Assembly (NCBI RefSeq): GCF_010119385.1
Contig: NZ_VFIE01000024.1
Location: 25,341-89,340 of the forward strand
Source of the DNA: Nesterenkonia haasae
GTDB taxonomy: Bacteria > Actinomycetota > Actinomycetes > Actinomycetales > Micrococcaceae
DNA: 64,000 bases
Direction: 5' to 3'
Numbering within the stretch: position 1 is the stretch's first letter; each line of letters opens with the position of its first letter. Both the position numbers and the translations under genes were made by a program. Shown here in pieces: positions 1 to 7,922 of this stretch. Below the pieces are notes generated by a model. The model was not told where the DNA came from and made no database searches. It saw nothing but the letters and a program-made list of their open reading frames with translations.

Positions 1-61
1 TTCCGGCGTTGAGTATGAAAGCCCCGGGGATTGTCCGCAGAGCAAGGGCAGAAATATTCAT
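1..61 (-). CDS. Partial membrane-protein CDS running off the left edge
   Basis: A minus-strand reading frame starts with ATG at 61 and stays open to the window edge. The visible residues read MNISALALRTIPGAFILNAG. An AGGAGA ribosome binding site lies about seven bases upstream of this ATG, which supports the start. The stretch resembles the beginning of a small actinobacterial membrane protein family with a GAFILNSG-type opening, but only 20 residues are visible, so the family call is a guess. An earlier in-frame ATG with its own GAGGAGGGA site near 150 would add about 30 residues. The gene is divergent from the phospholipase D gene at 194. Confidence 0.5.
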   Translation of the reverse strand, partial: MNISALALRTIPGAFILNAG

Positions 62-193
62 GAAACTTCTCCTACTGATTCTAATGAGGATGTCCGCTAT
101 GGCGAGCTCCTGACTGCATTCCTCACCCATCAACCTTCCCTCACGCGACATCATTCCCTCCTCAGGGCCAAGCATGCCCGTTAAGGTAAGTTC

Positions 194-1450
194 ATGAGCC
201 CATTGAGCCTGCCGATCCGCCGCCGCACTTCGTCCAAGACTCTGCCGCTAGCCATTGCGGCTTCTGCGCTGGCCGTCCCGGTCACAGCAGCGGTCTCCGT
301 TGTGGCACTGGATCTTCTGAAGCAGCGCGAACGCAAGGACCGCGATGCCCCTCGGCCCGGCACGTTCGAGTCTCAGGTCGAGGAATCACCGCTCACCATC
401 TACACAGATGGCGAAGCGCTCTATGGCGACATGCTTAAGGCCATCGGCTCCGCCCACCACTCGATTCTCATGAAAACCTATATCTGGAAGAACGATGAGG
501 TGGGCCAGAAGTTCATCGACGCTTTCAACGCTGCAGCCAGACGCGGCGTCGATGTCTTCATCATCTACGACGGGTTCGCAAACCTCGTGGTGCCTCAATC
601 CTTCTACGGTCGGCTCGACGAGAAAGTCCACATCCACCGTATGCCGGCCGCAGGCAGGAGCTTTTGGAAGGCGCCGTTGCGTTCTACAGGGTTCAACCAC
701 TCCAAAATCCTGGTTGTCGACGATGAAATCGGATTCGTTGGTGGTTATAACATCGGTGCCCTCTACGCCAAGAAATGGCGCGACACGCACCTTCGCGCAG
801 CCGGACCGGCAGTGTGGGGTTTGCGCCAAACAGTCGCCCGGTTGTGGAACGAGGGGCGCCATCCCGCAGAGCAGGTCCCGTGGATAGCCCCCAATAGTTG
901 GAATCCTACGGTCCGAGTGGTCGCGAATATGCCCGTTGATCTGGTCTACCCCGTCCGGAACATGTACCTCAAAGCGATTGAGCGTGCTCACGACCGGATC
1001 TGGATCTCCACCCCGTACTTCATCCCAGACCAGCAGATTCTGCGGGCCTTGGTCCTCGCCGCCCAACGCGGGGTGAACGTTGAGGTCATGGTGCCCAAGG
1101 ACTCAAACCACGTTATCGCCGATTGGGTGTCCCGCGGATTCTTCGGTCAAATGCTCGACGCCGGGATCACCATCCTGCTCTACACCAGCAGCATGATGCA
1201 CTCCAAAACGGCCACTATTGACGGAGAGTGGTCCACGATCGGCACCGCGAACATCGACAGGCTCTCGCTGTCGTTCAACTACGAGTCCAACGTCGAAGTG
1301 ATCGACCCAGGTTTTGCCGCCGAAATGGAAGAGGTCTTCCGCAGCGACCGTGAGCATTGCGAAACAGTCAGCCCTGAGGCTTGGAGGAGCCGCCACCCCA
1401 TGGCCCGAGTGACGGAAGTGGCTCTGAAACCGCTGCGCCCGGTGCTCTGA
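194..1450 (+). CDS. Phospholipase D-type cardiolipin synthase (ClsA-like)
   Basis: The product probably joins two phosphatidylglycerol molecules, or PG and CDP-diacylglycerol, to make cardiolipin at the cytoplasmic membrane. It is 418 residues long. An N-terminal hydrophobic segment (about residues 17-43) can anchor it. Two HKD catalytic motifs typical of the PLD superfamily are present: FNHSKILVVDD near residue 168 and MMHSKTATIDG near residue 335, each followed by a Gly-rich or GTAN segment. The family usually runs 400-510 residues, so this is a short single-anchor form. The ATG at 194 has an AAGG site seven bases upstream. A generic PLD phosphodiesterase role cannot be excluded from sequence alone. 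Confidence 0.85.
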   Translation: MSPLSLPIRRRTSSKTLPLAIAASALAVPVTAAVSVVALDLLKQRERKDRDAPRPGTFESQVEESPLTIYTDGEALYGDMLKAIGSAHHSILMKTYIWKNDEVGQKFIDAFNAAARRGVDVFIIYDGFANLVVPQSFYGRLDEKVHIHRMPAAGRSFWKAPLRSTGFNHSKILVVDDEIGFVGGYNIGALYAKKWRDTHLRAAGPAVWGLRQTVARLWNEGRHPAEQVPWIAPNSWNPTVRVVANMPVDLVYPVRNMYLKAIERAHDRIWISTPYFIPDQQILRALVLAAQRGVNVEVMVPKDSNHVIADWVSRGFFGQMLDAGITILLYTSSMMHSKTATIDGEWSTIGTANIDRLSLSFNYESNVEVIDPGFAAEMEEVFRSDREHCETVSPEAWRSRHPMARVTEVALKPLRPVL

Positions 1451-1468
1451 CTCGCCTACTCCGGAGAC

Positions 1469-1894
1469 CTAGCTTGCTGGGACTCGAGGGGCCATAACGC
1501 GCACCGTTGCCCAGATAAACACCACCAGCCATAGAAGTGCACCCCCTAGCACCAAATAGAGGTCTATCAGGCGCAGGCCGCCCGGGTCCGGAACAAACCA
1601 CATACCTGCGCCAACTCCCGTGAGAACAGCTGCGGCGGCGGCTGCCAGCGGCATCACCCAGCCGATGTCAGCGCGGAAGATCGTTAAGCCACTGGCCGCC
1701 AAGGAGACGACGCCGACAACCACGCCACTGGACATGGTGAGTTCGGCAGGCCAGAAGGGGAAGTAATGACTCGGCGCCCACATGTGGAGAATCGCGAACC
1801 AACTGAGGCTCAATGCGGCTGCCGCCACCAGAATGCCCGCGGCAGCCCGGTTGTGAAGCGTCGCTACACGCGCAGTGGGCACTACAGCAGGCAT
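1469..1894 (-). CDS. Small four-segment membrane protein of unknown function
   Basis: This 141-residue protein has about four hydrophobic segments separated by short loops (around residues 12-35, 47-70, 75-97 and 110-133) and no recognisable catalytic motif. I do not recognise the family. The ATG at 1894 is preferred because a GAGG site lies upstream; a longer frame starting at 2008 would overlap the start of the divergent cyclodeaminase gene and adds a non-membrane leader of unlikely composition. Its stop lies 18 bases from the stop of the convergent cardiolipin synthase gene. Confidence 0.7.
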   Translation of the reverse strand: MPAVVPTARVATLHNRAAAGILVAAAALSLSWFAILHMWAPSHYFPFWPAELTMSSGVVVGVVSLAASGLTIFRADIGWVMPLAAAAAAVLTGVGAGMWFVPDPGGLRLIDLYLVLGGALLWLVVFIWATVRVMAPRVPAS

Positions 1895-1998
1895 CGTGGT
1901 CCTCGTCTCAAGCGGGGCTAGGATGCCCAGGTCCCTGAAGTATAAGCCGGCGCGAACGCCAGGAGACACAGACAGCGCGGGGATGAGATTATCGGCCA

Positions 1999-2658
1999 AT
2001 GAACACATCAGATGAGATCACCACCAAGGCCTCGACTGTCGACGACTGGACGTACGCTCTGGGGAAGCCCGTAGGCGCACCTGGCGGTGGTGCCGGTGCA
2101 GGAGTGATGCTTGCGATCGCAGCTGCACTGACATCCATGGTTGCCGGCTACACCGACGCGGAGAAGAGCCAGGGGAGAGAGCTCGACAGTGTGCTCGCCA
2201 GAGCACAAGAACTGCGTCGCGTTGCCCTGCAGGCAGCCGACGACGACGCCGCCGCATCCGAGGCATTCGGCGCAGCGTTTAAGCTGGATCACGGTGAGGA
2301 ACGCGATGAAGCAATCCGCCAGGCCTCAATCGGTGCGGCACAGTCCTCAGCACAACTTGGTGAGCATGCAGTCGGAGCGATCGATGATCTGATCTGGCTG
2401 GCAGAGTTCGGGAATTCGGCCCTGATCGCCGATATCGTCGTCGCCTTCGGGGCACTGAGGGCGGCCGTGGCTGGTGCGCGTACCAACGTGAGCTTCGACC
2501 TAGGGACACTGCGGGTTTCCGGTTCTACTCTGGATCAGGTCCAGGAGGAGCACCCTGAACTGTGGGAAACGGTGCACCGATTCGATGACGCCCTGGCACG
2601 CATCGACGCCTCAACCGCTGCGATCGATGAACGAGCAGCCCCCACAGACTCACGCTGA
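1999..2658 (+). CDS. Cyclodeaminase/cyclohydrolase family protein (FTCD_C / FchA-like)
   Basis: The 219-residue protein belongs to the all-helical formiminotetrahydrofolate cyclodeaminase/methenyl-tetrahydrofolate cyclohydrolase family. The N-terminal stretch with KPVGAPGGGAGAGVMLAIAAAL is the family's glycine-rich signature; the remainder is alanine-rich helical sequence that fits its dimeric bundle. Known members release ammonia from formimino-THF or hydrolyse methenyl-THF. No histidine-degradation or folate gene lies beside it, so the substrate is uncertain and a structural or moonlighting role is possible. The ATG at 1999 was taken because upstream sequence belongs to the divergent gene's leader. 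A clear Shine-Dalgarno is lacking, so the start is less certain than the family. Confidence 0.8.
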   Translation: MNTSDEITTKASTVDDWTYALGKPVGAPGGGAGAGVMLAIAAALTSMVAGYTDAEKSQGRELDSVLARAQELRRVALQAADDDAAASEAFGAAFKLDHGEERDEAIRQASIGAAQSSAQLGEHAVGAIDDLIWLAEFGNSALIADIVVAFGALRAAVAGARTNVSFDLGTLRVSGSTLDQVQEEHPELWETVHRFDDALARIDASTAAIDERAAPTDSR

Positions 2659-2757
2659 CGGACAAGTCGGGCCCACTCCCACACTAGCCAAAGGAAGGGG
2701 TAGAAGACTGTCCTCGCGGACGGGGCGGTGGGACGAGCATCCCGGCATGCTGGAGCT

Positions 2758-3492
2758 ATGAACAAAACAGCATCACCCGCATTGTCAATCAGTAATTTCT
2801 CGAAGACCTTCTCTGGCCACCAGGCAGTGGAGAATGTGTCCTTCACCCTCCAACCCGGCCGGATACTAGGACTATTGGGCCCCAACGGCGCAGGCAAAAC
2901 AACCACCATCCGTATGGCCCTCGGGCTCGCCTCCCCGGACAGCGGTGAGGCGCTGTTTTACGGACGGCCCTATCGTGACCTCGAGCACCCCGCACGAACA
3001 GTCGGCACCGTCCTCGATTCGGCGGGTCTGCATCCAGGCCGCACCAGTCGCGATCACCTGCGCATCATCGCAGCCCAGATAGGCGCTCCAGCGGAACGGG
3101 TCGACGCAGTACTCCACGAGGCTGGTCTTGGTGGTGCCGCCCATCGACGCATCGGTGAGTACTCGCTCGGCATGCGACAACGAACGGCTCTGGCTGCCGC
3201 CCTGCTCGGTGAACCGTCGATACTGATCCTCGATGAGCCGGCCAACGGACTCGATCCGGCAGGTATGCACTGGCTGCGTGAGCTGATGCGCTCCTTCACC
3301 ACCGCGGGAGGTTCGGTTCTGTTGTCATCTCATGTACTGGCGGAAGTAGCGCTAGTGGCGGATGACATCGTGGTGATCGACCACGGTCGGGTCGCAGCCG
3401 CCGGCGAATTGCAGTCCATCATTGCCGCTCACGGAGGAGACATCGAGAGCTTCTACCTCGACCTCACCGCTACCAGGGCGGGGGTTCGCTGA
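2758..3492 (+). CDS. ABC transporter ATP-binding protein (drug/bacitracin-type exporter)
   Basis: This 244-residue ATPase carries Walker A (GPNGAGKTT, residues 41-49), a variant signature YSLGMRQR in place of LSGGQ, and Walker B with ILILDEPANGLDP. These features are typical of the CcmA/YhaQ class that pairs with ABC-2 permeases exporting drugs, lantibiotics or lipids. It overlaps the permease start by one base and so forms a translationally coupled pair, followed by a histidine kinase and a response regulator. That arrangement suggests an antimicrobial-sensing export module. The ATG at 2758 has GGAG only two bases upstream; a GTG at 2728 is an alternative start. Confidence 0.9.
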   Translation: MNKTASPALSISNFSKTFSGHQAVENVSFTLQPGRILGLLGPNGAGKTTTIRMALGLASPDSGEALFYGRPYRDLEHPARTVGTVLDSAGLHPGRTSRDHLRIIAAQIGAPAERVDAVLHEAGLGGAAHRRIGEYSLGMRQRTALAAALLGEPSILILDEPANGLDPAGMHWLRELMRSFTTAGGSVLLSSHVLAEVALVADDIVVIDHGRVAAAGELQSIIAAHGGDIESFYLDLTATRAGVR

Positions 3493-4316
3493 TGCTCCGC
3501 GCCGAACTTCTCAAAATCACGACCACCCGAGCGTCGAAAGCAGCAGTCACTGTAGGCGTCGTCGGTCTCATACTCACCCAGGCGCTCCTCGTCACCGTTT
3601 TCCCTGCGCTGGCCAGTGGTGCCATTGGTCCCGGTCGCGAGGTGCTGGGCGAGGACTTCCCGGTTTTCAACCTCATGACAGCCACGGCACAGCTCGACGC
3701 CGTCAGCCCCCTCGGTTACTCCAGCGGAATCGGTTCCATCGGTTTCGCGGTGCTTGCAGTGCTCATGCTCGGTGTTCTCGCCGGCACGACTGACTATCGC
3801 TTCGGGGGAATTGTCACCACGGCGCTGGCCCAACCTCGCCGAAGCAGGATCCTTGCCGCAAAGGTCGGCGCTATGGCACTGATTGGGCTCGTTGTGGGGC
3901 TGATGTATGCCGCAGCAAGTCTCGTCTCGCTGGTCATCGCTCTCCTCATGACCGGAACCGGTTTGGCGGCCAGCTTCCCCGAGCTCCTCGGCGTCTTGGG
4001 TCGGGGGACTTTGGTGGTCGCTCTACTGGCTGTACTCGGACTCGCAGTTGGCATGCTCACCCGCAACCAAGTCGGCGGAGTTCTGGCGATGCTCGGGATT
4101 CTGTTCTTTGAGATCATCGCTCAGTCCCTGGCTCAGCTCGTCACTGGCTCTGTGCCGGTCTGGGCACAGATTATGCCGCTGGCGCTGAGTCAGCAGGCCG
4201 TCTCTTCAATTGCTGCGGCAGGTTTCACGCCGTGGCTGGCGATAGCAGCCTTCGCCGCCCTGGTCGCGCTGATCGTGGCGGTCGCCGCAGTGGCGCTACG
4301 CACTCGGGACATCTGA
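3492..4316 (+). CDS. ABC-2 family transporter permease
   Basis: The 274-residue membrane protein has six predicted hydrophobic segments, with an N-terminal cytoplasmic start (MLRAELLKITTTRAS), the typical ABC-2 permease opening. It overlaps the ATPase stop by one base. The segments lie roughly at residues 18-40, 72-95, 108-140, 150-182, 190-215 and 240-265. As the membrane partner of the preceding ATPase it would form the homodimeric channel of a type-2 exporter. The exported substrate cannot be deduced. The kinase gene follows eight bases downstream, so all four genes probably form one operon. Confidence 0.88.
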   Translation: MLRAELLKITTTRASKAAVTVGVVGLILTQALLVTVFPALASGAIGPGREVLGEDFPVFNLMTATAQLDAVSPLGYSSGIGSIGFAVLAVLMLGVLAGTTDYRFGGIVTTALAQPRRSRILAAKVGAMALIGLVVGLMYAAASLVSLVIALLMTGTGLAASFPELLGVLGRGTLVVALLAVLGLAVGMLTRNQVGGVLAMLGILFFEIIAQSLAQLVTGSVPVWAQIMPLALSQQAVSSIAAAGFTPWLAIAAFAALVALIVAVAAVALRTRDI

Positions 4317-4323
4317 GGGTCCC

Positions 4324-5553
4324 ATGGAGGACAATGGTCGGATGGCCATTCCACCCCGTCAGAAGAATGCACCACATGTGTTCTTCTGGCGGGGCGCTCC
4401 CGTTGCCCTGACACTGCTGCTCGGCCTCGGGTATCTCATCGGAGACGGAATTGTCGAAGATGTGGCGGCCGAGTCGGTCAACCCCTGGCTTTTGAGCCTA
4501 CTTGTCCTCGCTCAAGCAGCGCTGTTGGTTGTCAGGCACCAGGTGCCGATGGTCGCGCTACTAGCGATCTCGGCTCTTGATGCGGTGCTGATCCTGATGT
4601 CCTCCGGCGAGGCCGGGGCCGGGACCTTTGCGGTGATGGTTGCGGTGTACACATATGTCCGGCAGCGGCCCGCCAACGCACAGCTGCTGATCCCCACCGG
4701 CGTCGCTGTACTGTCCACCGTGCTGACGCTTCTGGCGGTCCAGACCAGCGTCGAGATACTGGCCGAATGGGCGGTGCCTTTTGCAGTTTTCCGTGGCGCA
4801 TTCACTTTCGGCCTGCCGGTAATCCTCGCTAAGATCTTCGACGGTCGGGCTCGGCTCATCCGCGCGCTCAGAGACAGGGCAGACGCTGCGGAACGGGAGC
4901 GTGAACGCCTTGCGGAGGATGCCGTCCGCGCAGAGCGGGCACTCATGGCGCGTGAACTCCATGACATTGCAGCACACCACCTCACTGGCATCATCGTCAG
5001 CGCCCAAGCCGCCGATGCGTTGTCCTCGACGGACCCTGAGGACGCCAGAACCTATATCCGTCGCGTTGAAGGCGATGCGCGCACCGCGCTCAGTAATCTT
5101 CGCCAGACAGTGGGACTGCTGCGCTCCGAAAGTGGCAGTGCGTTCTCCCCCACCCCGGCGATCGAACATCTTCCCGCCCTCATCTCCGAAGCCTGCGAAA
5201 ATGGCACGCCTGTGGCCTTCTCTGCGTCCGGGGATCCAAAAGAGATTGGGCCGCTTGCGGGGATGGCGGTGTACCGAATGGTGCAGGAGTCACTCGCGAA
5301 TTCCTCTCAGCACGCACCCGGTGCTCCACGCTCCGTGGAGTTGGATTATGGAGCGGATTCCATGCGGGTCAGCGTGCACAACGGTCCCGCGCAGACCGAG
5401 CGGCCTTCCAACGAGCCTGATCGCGACGGTTTTGGACTTCAGGGCATGAGCGAACGCGCGGACTTGATCGGTGCACAGCTCCGGACTGGCCCCACCCCCG
5501 ATGGCGGATGGAGCAACGTTCTGGAGATCCCCTATGACAAGGTACGTGCATGA
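4324..5553 (+). CDS. Sensor histidine kinase, DesK/LiaS type (HisKA_3)
   Basis: The 409-residue kinase has an N-terminal membrane sensor of about five to six helices (residues 20-170), a short coiled coil with RERERLAEDAVRAE, and a HisKA_3 dimerisation domain with the phospho-acceptor His213 in ARELHDIAAHH. The C-terminal HATPase_c domain shows an N box (VQESLANSSQHAP) and a G box (GFGLQGMSER). It would autophosphorylate and pass phosphate to the overlapping response regulator. The short extracytoplasmic loops suggest an intramembrane-sensing kinase, often associated with envelope stress, which agrees with the ABC exporter upstream. A GAGGG site four bases before the ATG supports the start. 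Confidence 0.92.
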   Translation: MEDNGRMAIPPRQKNAPHVFFWRGAPVALTLLLGLGYLIGDGIVEDVAAESVNPWLLSLLVLAQAALLVVRHQVPMVALLAISALDAVLILMSSGEAGAGTFAVMVAVYTYVRQRPANAQLLIPTGVAVLSTVLTLLAVQTSVEILAEWAVPFAVFRGAFTFGLPVILAKIFDGRARLIRALRDRADAAERERERLAEDAVRAERALMARELHDIAAHHLTGIIVSAQAADALSSTDPEDARTYIRRVEGDARTALSNLRQTVGLLRSESGSAFSPTPAIEHLPALISEACENGTPVAFSASGDPKEIGPLAGMAVYRMVQESLANSSQHAPGAPRSVELDYGADSMRVSVHNGPAQTERPSNEPDRDGFGLQGMSERADLIGAQLRTGPTPDGGWSNVLEIPYDKVRA

Positions 5554-6206
5554 TTACTGTTGCCATTGCTGATGACCAAGCGATCGTGCGTGCCGGTCTC
5601 AAGGTAGTGCTCGGGAAAGAGGACGACATTGAGGTGGTGGGCGAAGCCTCTGACGGCAATCAGGCGGTGACACTCGTGAGGGATAAAAATCCCGATCTCA
5701 TCTGCATGGATATCCGGATGCCCGGCCTCGACGGCATAGCCGCCACACGCGCCATCACAGCAGACCCGCAGAACACCACGAGTGTTCTAGTCGTCACCAC
5801 ATTTGACCTCGACGACTACGTGTTTGGCGCGTTGGAGGCGGGCGCGGCTGGGTTCCTGCTCAAGGGCGCAGAAGAGCAGAGTCTGCTCAGCTCCGTCCGC
5901 TCCGTAGCCAGGGGCGAGGGCACCCTCGACCAGCGACTCACTCGCCGTGTGATCACGGAGTTCGCCAAGCGCAAGATGGGAAGCGATCGGCCTCCCACAC
6001 CACCTGCGGTGCCACTCACCGCCCGGGAACTTGAGGTTCTCACTCTCCTCAGTGAAGGCCTCTCAAACCAGGAGATCGCCACTCGCCTGTTCGTCGAGCC
6101 GACTACTGTGAAGTATCACCTTGTCGGAATTCTCACAAAGACCGGAGCACGCGACCGACTACAGGCAGTGGTGTGGGCCTATCAGAATGGCATTGTGACC
6201 CCGTAA
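5550..6206 (+). CDS. NarL/LuxR-family response regulator
   Basis: This 218-residue protein has a receiver domain with the acidic pocket at residues 8-9 (DD), phospho-acceptor Asp54 in CMDIRMPGLDG, the conserved Thr in VVTTFD and Lys in LLKGA. The C-terminal LuxR-type helix-turn-helix contains LTARELEVLTLLSEGLSNQEIA. The ATGA overlap with the kinase stop shows coupling, so this is the cognate regulator. It probably activates its own operon and the ABC exporter genes. After the stop there are 38 bases before the convergent stress-protein gene; no strong terminator hairpin is evident there. Confidence 0.93.
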   Translation: MITVAIADDQAIVRAGLKVVLGKEDDIEVVGEASDGNQAVTLVRDKNPDLICMDIRMPGLDGIAATRAITADPQNTTSVLVVTTFDLDDYVFGALEAGAAGFLLKGAEEQSLLSSVRSVARGEGTLDQRLTRRVITEFAKRKMGSDRPPTPPAVPLTARELEVLTLLSEGLSNQEIATRLFVEPTTVKYHLVGILTKTGARDRLQAVVWAYQNGIVTP

Positions 6207-6244
6207 GCCAAGCCTGCCTGAGTGAGCTGCGCGCCTTCGGCCCA

Positions 6245-7228
6245 CTAAAGCCGCTTGTCGTCCAAGTCCGGGACCACCATGACCGGTCCCTCCGCGCGCA
6301 ATAGTACTCCGCGGGAGACTGAGCCCAGAAGCACTCCGGTGAATCCGCTGCGACCGCGGTTGCCGACCACGGTCAGCTGCGCCTGCGCTGTTGCTCTGCT
6401 CAGCAGAGCAACAGGATCCCCCGGTTTGACGGCAGCAGTAATAGGCACCGATGAGTAGTGACCCGCAAGCCAGTCAACCTCTGCCTGAAGAGTCTCCTCC
6501 AACTGGGAGACCCGCCTGCTGGTCATGTCCCGATTGGCAGTGATGACTTCTGGGTACCAATCCGCCCATCCCTCCAGTGAGGGAAGAGCCATCAGCATAT
6601 GCAGCGTCGCACCGCGATCCTGCGCCACCTGAGCTGCATGTAGTGCAGCGACCCTGCTGTGCCGCGAGCGATCAGTTCCGACAATGATCGGGCGCTGATC
6701 CGGTTGGGGCACAAATCGAGCAGGTCCTTCGGTCTCACTGATGCGGTAATCCCGATGAACCACCACCGTAGGACAGTGAGCATGCGCAGGAAGAGCTGAA
6801 GAGACGGATCCCAGGATCCGTCCCACGAATCCACCACGGCCGCGTGAACCCACGACGACAAGTTCGGCGAGCGCAGAAAGATCCACCAGCACCCCTGCCG
6901 CGTCACCCCGTTCAACTCGGTAGAAGACCTTGCCCGGGTAGTCCCGGAGGCAGGTCCGGGCTTCGGCAAGCACTGCTTTGGCAGCCGCCAGTGCTGTCCG
7001 CTCTTCGGAAGTGTTCGGCACCGCTGCCAAGGTGGTGTAGACCTGAGGGGGAACCGTGAACGCAGTGACCACCGTCAAGATGCGACCACTGCTTCGGGCA
7101 GCCAAAGCCCCGTAGTGCAGCGCCTGGATGGACTGATCGGAGCCGTCGAAGCCCACCAGCACCGATGGATCGCGGGAAGCTGGGTCGAACACGATGGGAC
7201 GTGGGGATGAATGATTCTCGCTTGTCAT
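6245..7228 (-). CDS. Tandem universal stress protein (two UspA domains)
   Basis: The 327-residue protein holds two UspA domains in tandem, split near residue 165. Both keep the ATP-binding pattern G-x2-G-x9-G(S/T): GSRGRGGFVG...GS in the first and GNRGRSGFTG...GS in the second. Each domain starts with a beta strand followed by a D (VGFDGSDQS and VGTDRSRHS). Such proteins bind ATP and affect survival in dormancy or hypoxia. The ATG at 7228 is chosen because a GGAGG site lies six bases upstream; the longer frame to 7288 lacks one. The gene stands alone, downstream of a strong hairpin at 7298-7340. Confidence 0.92.
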   Translation of the reverse strand: MTSENHSSPRPIVFDPASRDPSVLVGFDGSDQSIQALHYGALAARSSGRILTVVTAFTVPPQVYTTLAAVPNTSEERTALAAAKAVLAEARTCLRDYPGKVFYRVERGDAAGVLVDLSALAELVVVGSRGRGGFVGRILGSVSSALPAHAHCPTVVVHRDYRISETEGPARFVPQPDQRPIIVGTDRSRHSRVAALHAAQVAQDRGATLHMLMALPSLEGWADWYPEVITANRDMTSRRVSQLEETLQAEVDWLAGHYSSVPITAAVKPGDPVALLSRATAQAQLTVVGNRGRSGFTGVLLGSVSRGVLLRAEGPVMVVPDLDDKRL

Positions 7229-7297
7229 GTGGTGCCTCCGCAGGGGTCTTTCTGAGGAAGTCGGACAACTCCTCCTGCTACCCACCATGCAGTGTGC

Positions 7298-7340
7298 ACG
7301 GCGATCGGTGTAGGGCCATTGGTCCTACACCGATCGCCGT
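7298..7340. terminator. Long perfect hairpin between the DUF3253 and stress-protein genes
   Basis: A 17-bp perfect inverted repeat (arms 7298-7314 and 7324-7340) closes further through a G-T and two G-C pairs over an ATT loop, giving a 20-bp stem. It lies 46 bases after the stop of the DUF3253 gene and 70 bases before the stress-protein start, both read leftward. No T tract follows on either strand. Termination of the DUF3253 transcript is the most likely role; an operator for the stress gene is the alternative. Confidence 0.6.
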
Positions 7341-7385
7341 GAGGCCTCAGCCTGTGGCGTCCATTCGCACAGGTGCCGGGCCTCG

Positions 7386-7877
7386 TCAGGAGTGGAGGTG
7401 CTCCCCGGGGCCCAGGCGGATGGGGCCGCGGGCGTCGACAGCCACAGGCTGGCCTTTCTGGGTGATGCTTATCTGTCCCTGGGACGAGAGTGCACCCGCC
7501 ACCTGGCGAACCTGAGCCATCAGTTCCCGCCAATTTTCGCCCCCTACGACCCGGGCGGCATCGCTCGGGCAGATGGAGCTCCCGTCGCGGTGTCGCAGCA
7601 AGGAACGGATCGTAGCCGCGATCCGCTCGCTTCGGCCATCATCAGTCGGCGCCCACCAGGGTTCACCGCGTTCTCCGAGCGCGACTTTGGCGTCGTGTAC
7701 GCGGAACCGCACCTCGTCACCCCGTGTCTTAACCAGCCGCCGGGCCGTCATAAGCTCTTTGACCAGTTCAGCCCGGAGCCCCTCGGGAATGGCCGGGTCT
7801 GAGGCGCGCCACTTCTGACCTTTGACGATGATGTACCGGCCATCGTCAGTGCGCTCCTGATCACTCACGTGATGCAC
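7386..7877 (-). CDS. DUF3253 domain protein
   Basis: The 163-residue protein has two parts. The N-terminal half (residues 10-85, with KGQKWRASDPAIPE and LVKELMTARRLVK) matches a widely conserved actinobacterial domain that is often misnamed as a Tol biopolymer transporter. The C-terminal half (residues 88-160, with SICPSDAARVVGGENWRELM) is a DUF3253 winged-helix-like domain, and ends in QKGQPVAVDARGPIRL. Its function is unknown; the fold suggests nucleic-acid or protein binding. It is a cytoplasmic single gene, 45 bases downstream of the TRAP permease stop on the opposite side. The start at 7877 lacks a strong ribosome site. Confidence 0.85.
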   Translation of the reverse strand: MHHVSDQERTDDGRYIIVKGQKWRASDPAIPEGLRAELVKELMTARRLVKTRGDEVRFRVHDAKVALGERGEPWWAPTDDGRSERIAATIRSLLRHRDGSSICPSDAARVVGGENWRELMAQVRQVAGALSSQGQISITQKGQPVAVDARGPIRLGPGEHLHS

Positions 7878-7922
7878 TGTACGCCGCTGCTTGAGTGCTT
7901 GTCAGCACGGCCTGTCCCGAGG

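Noticed and set aside
386..1066. Antisense open frame inside the cardiolipin synthase gene
   Set aside because: No start signal, and the sense frame has both HKD motifs.
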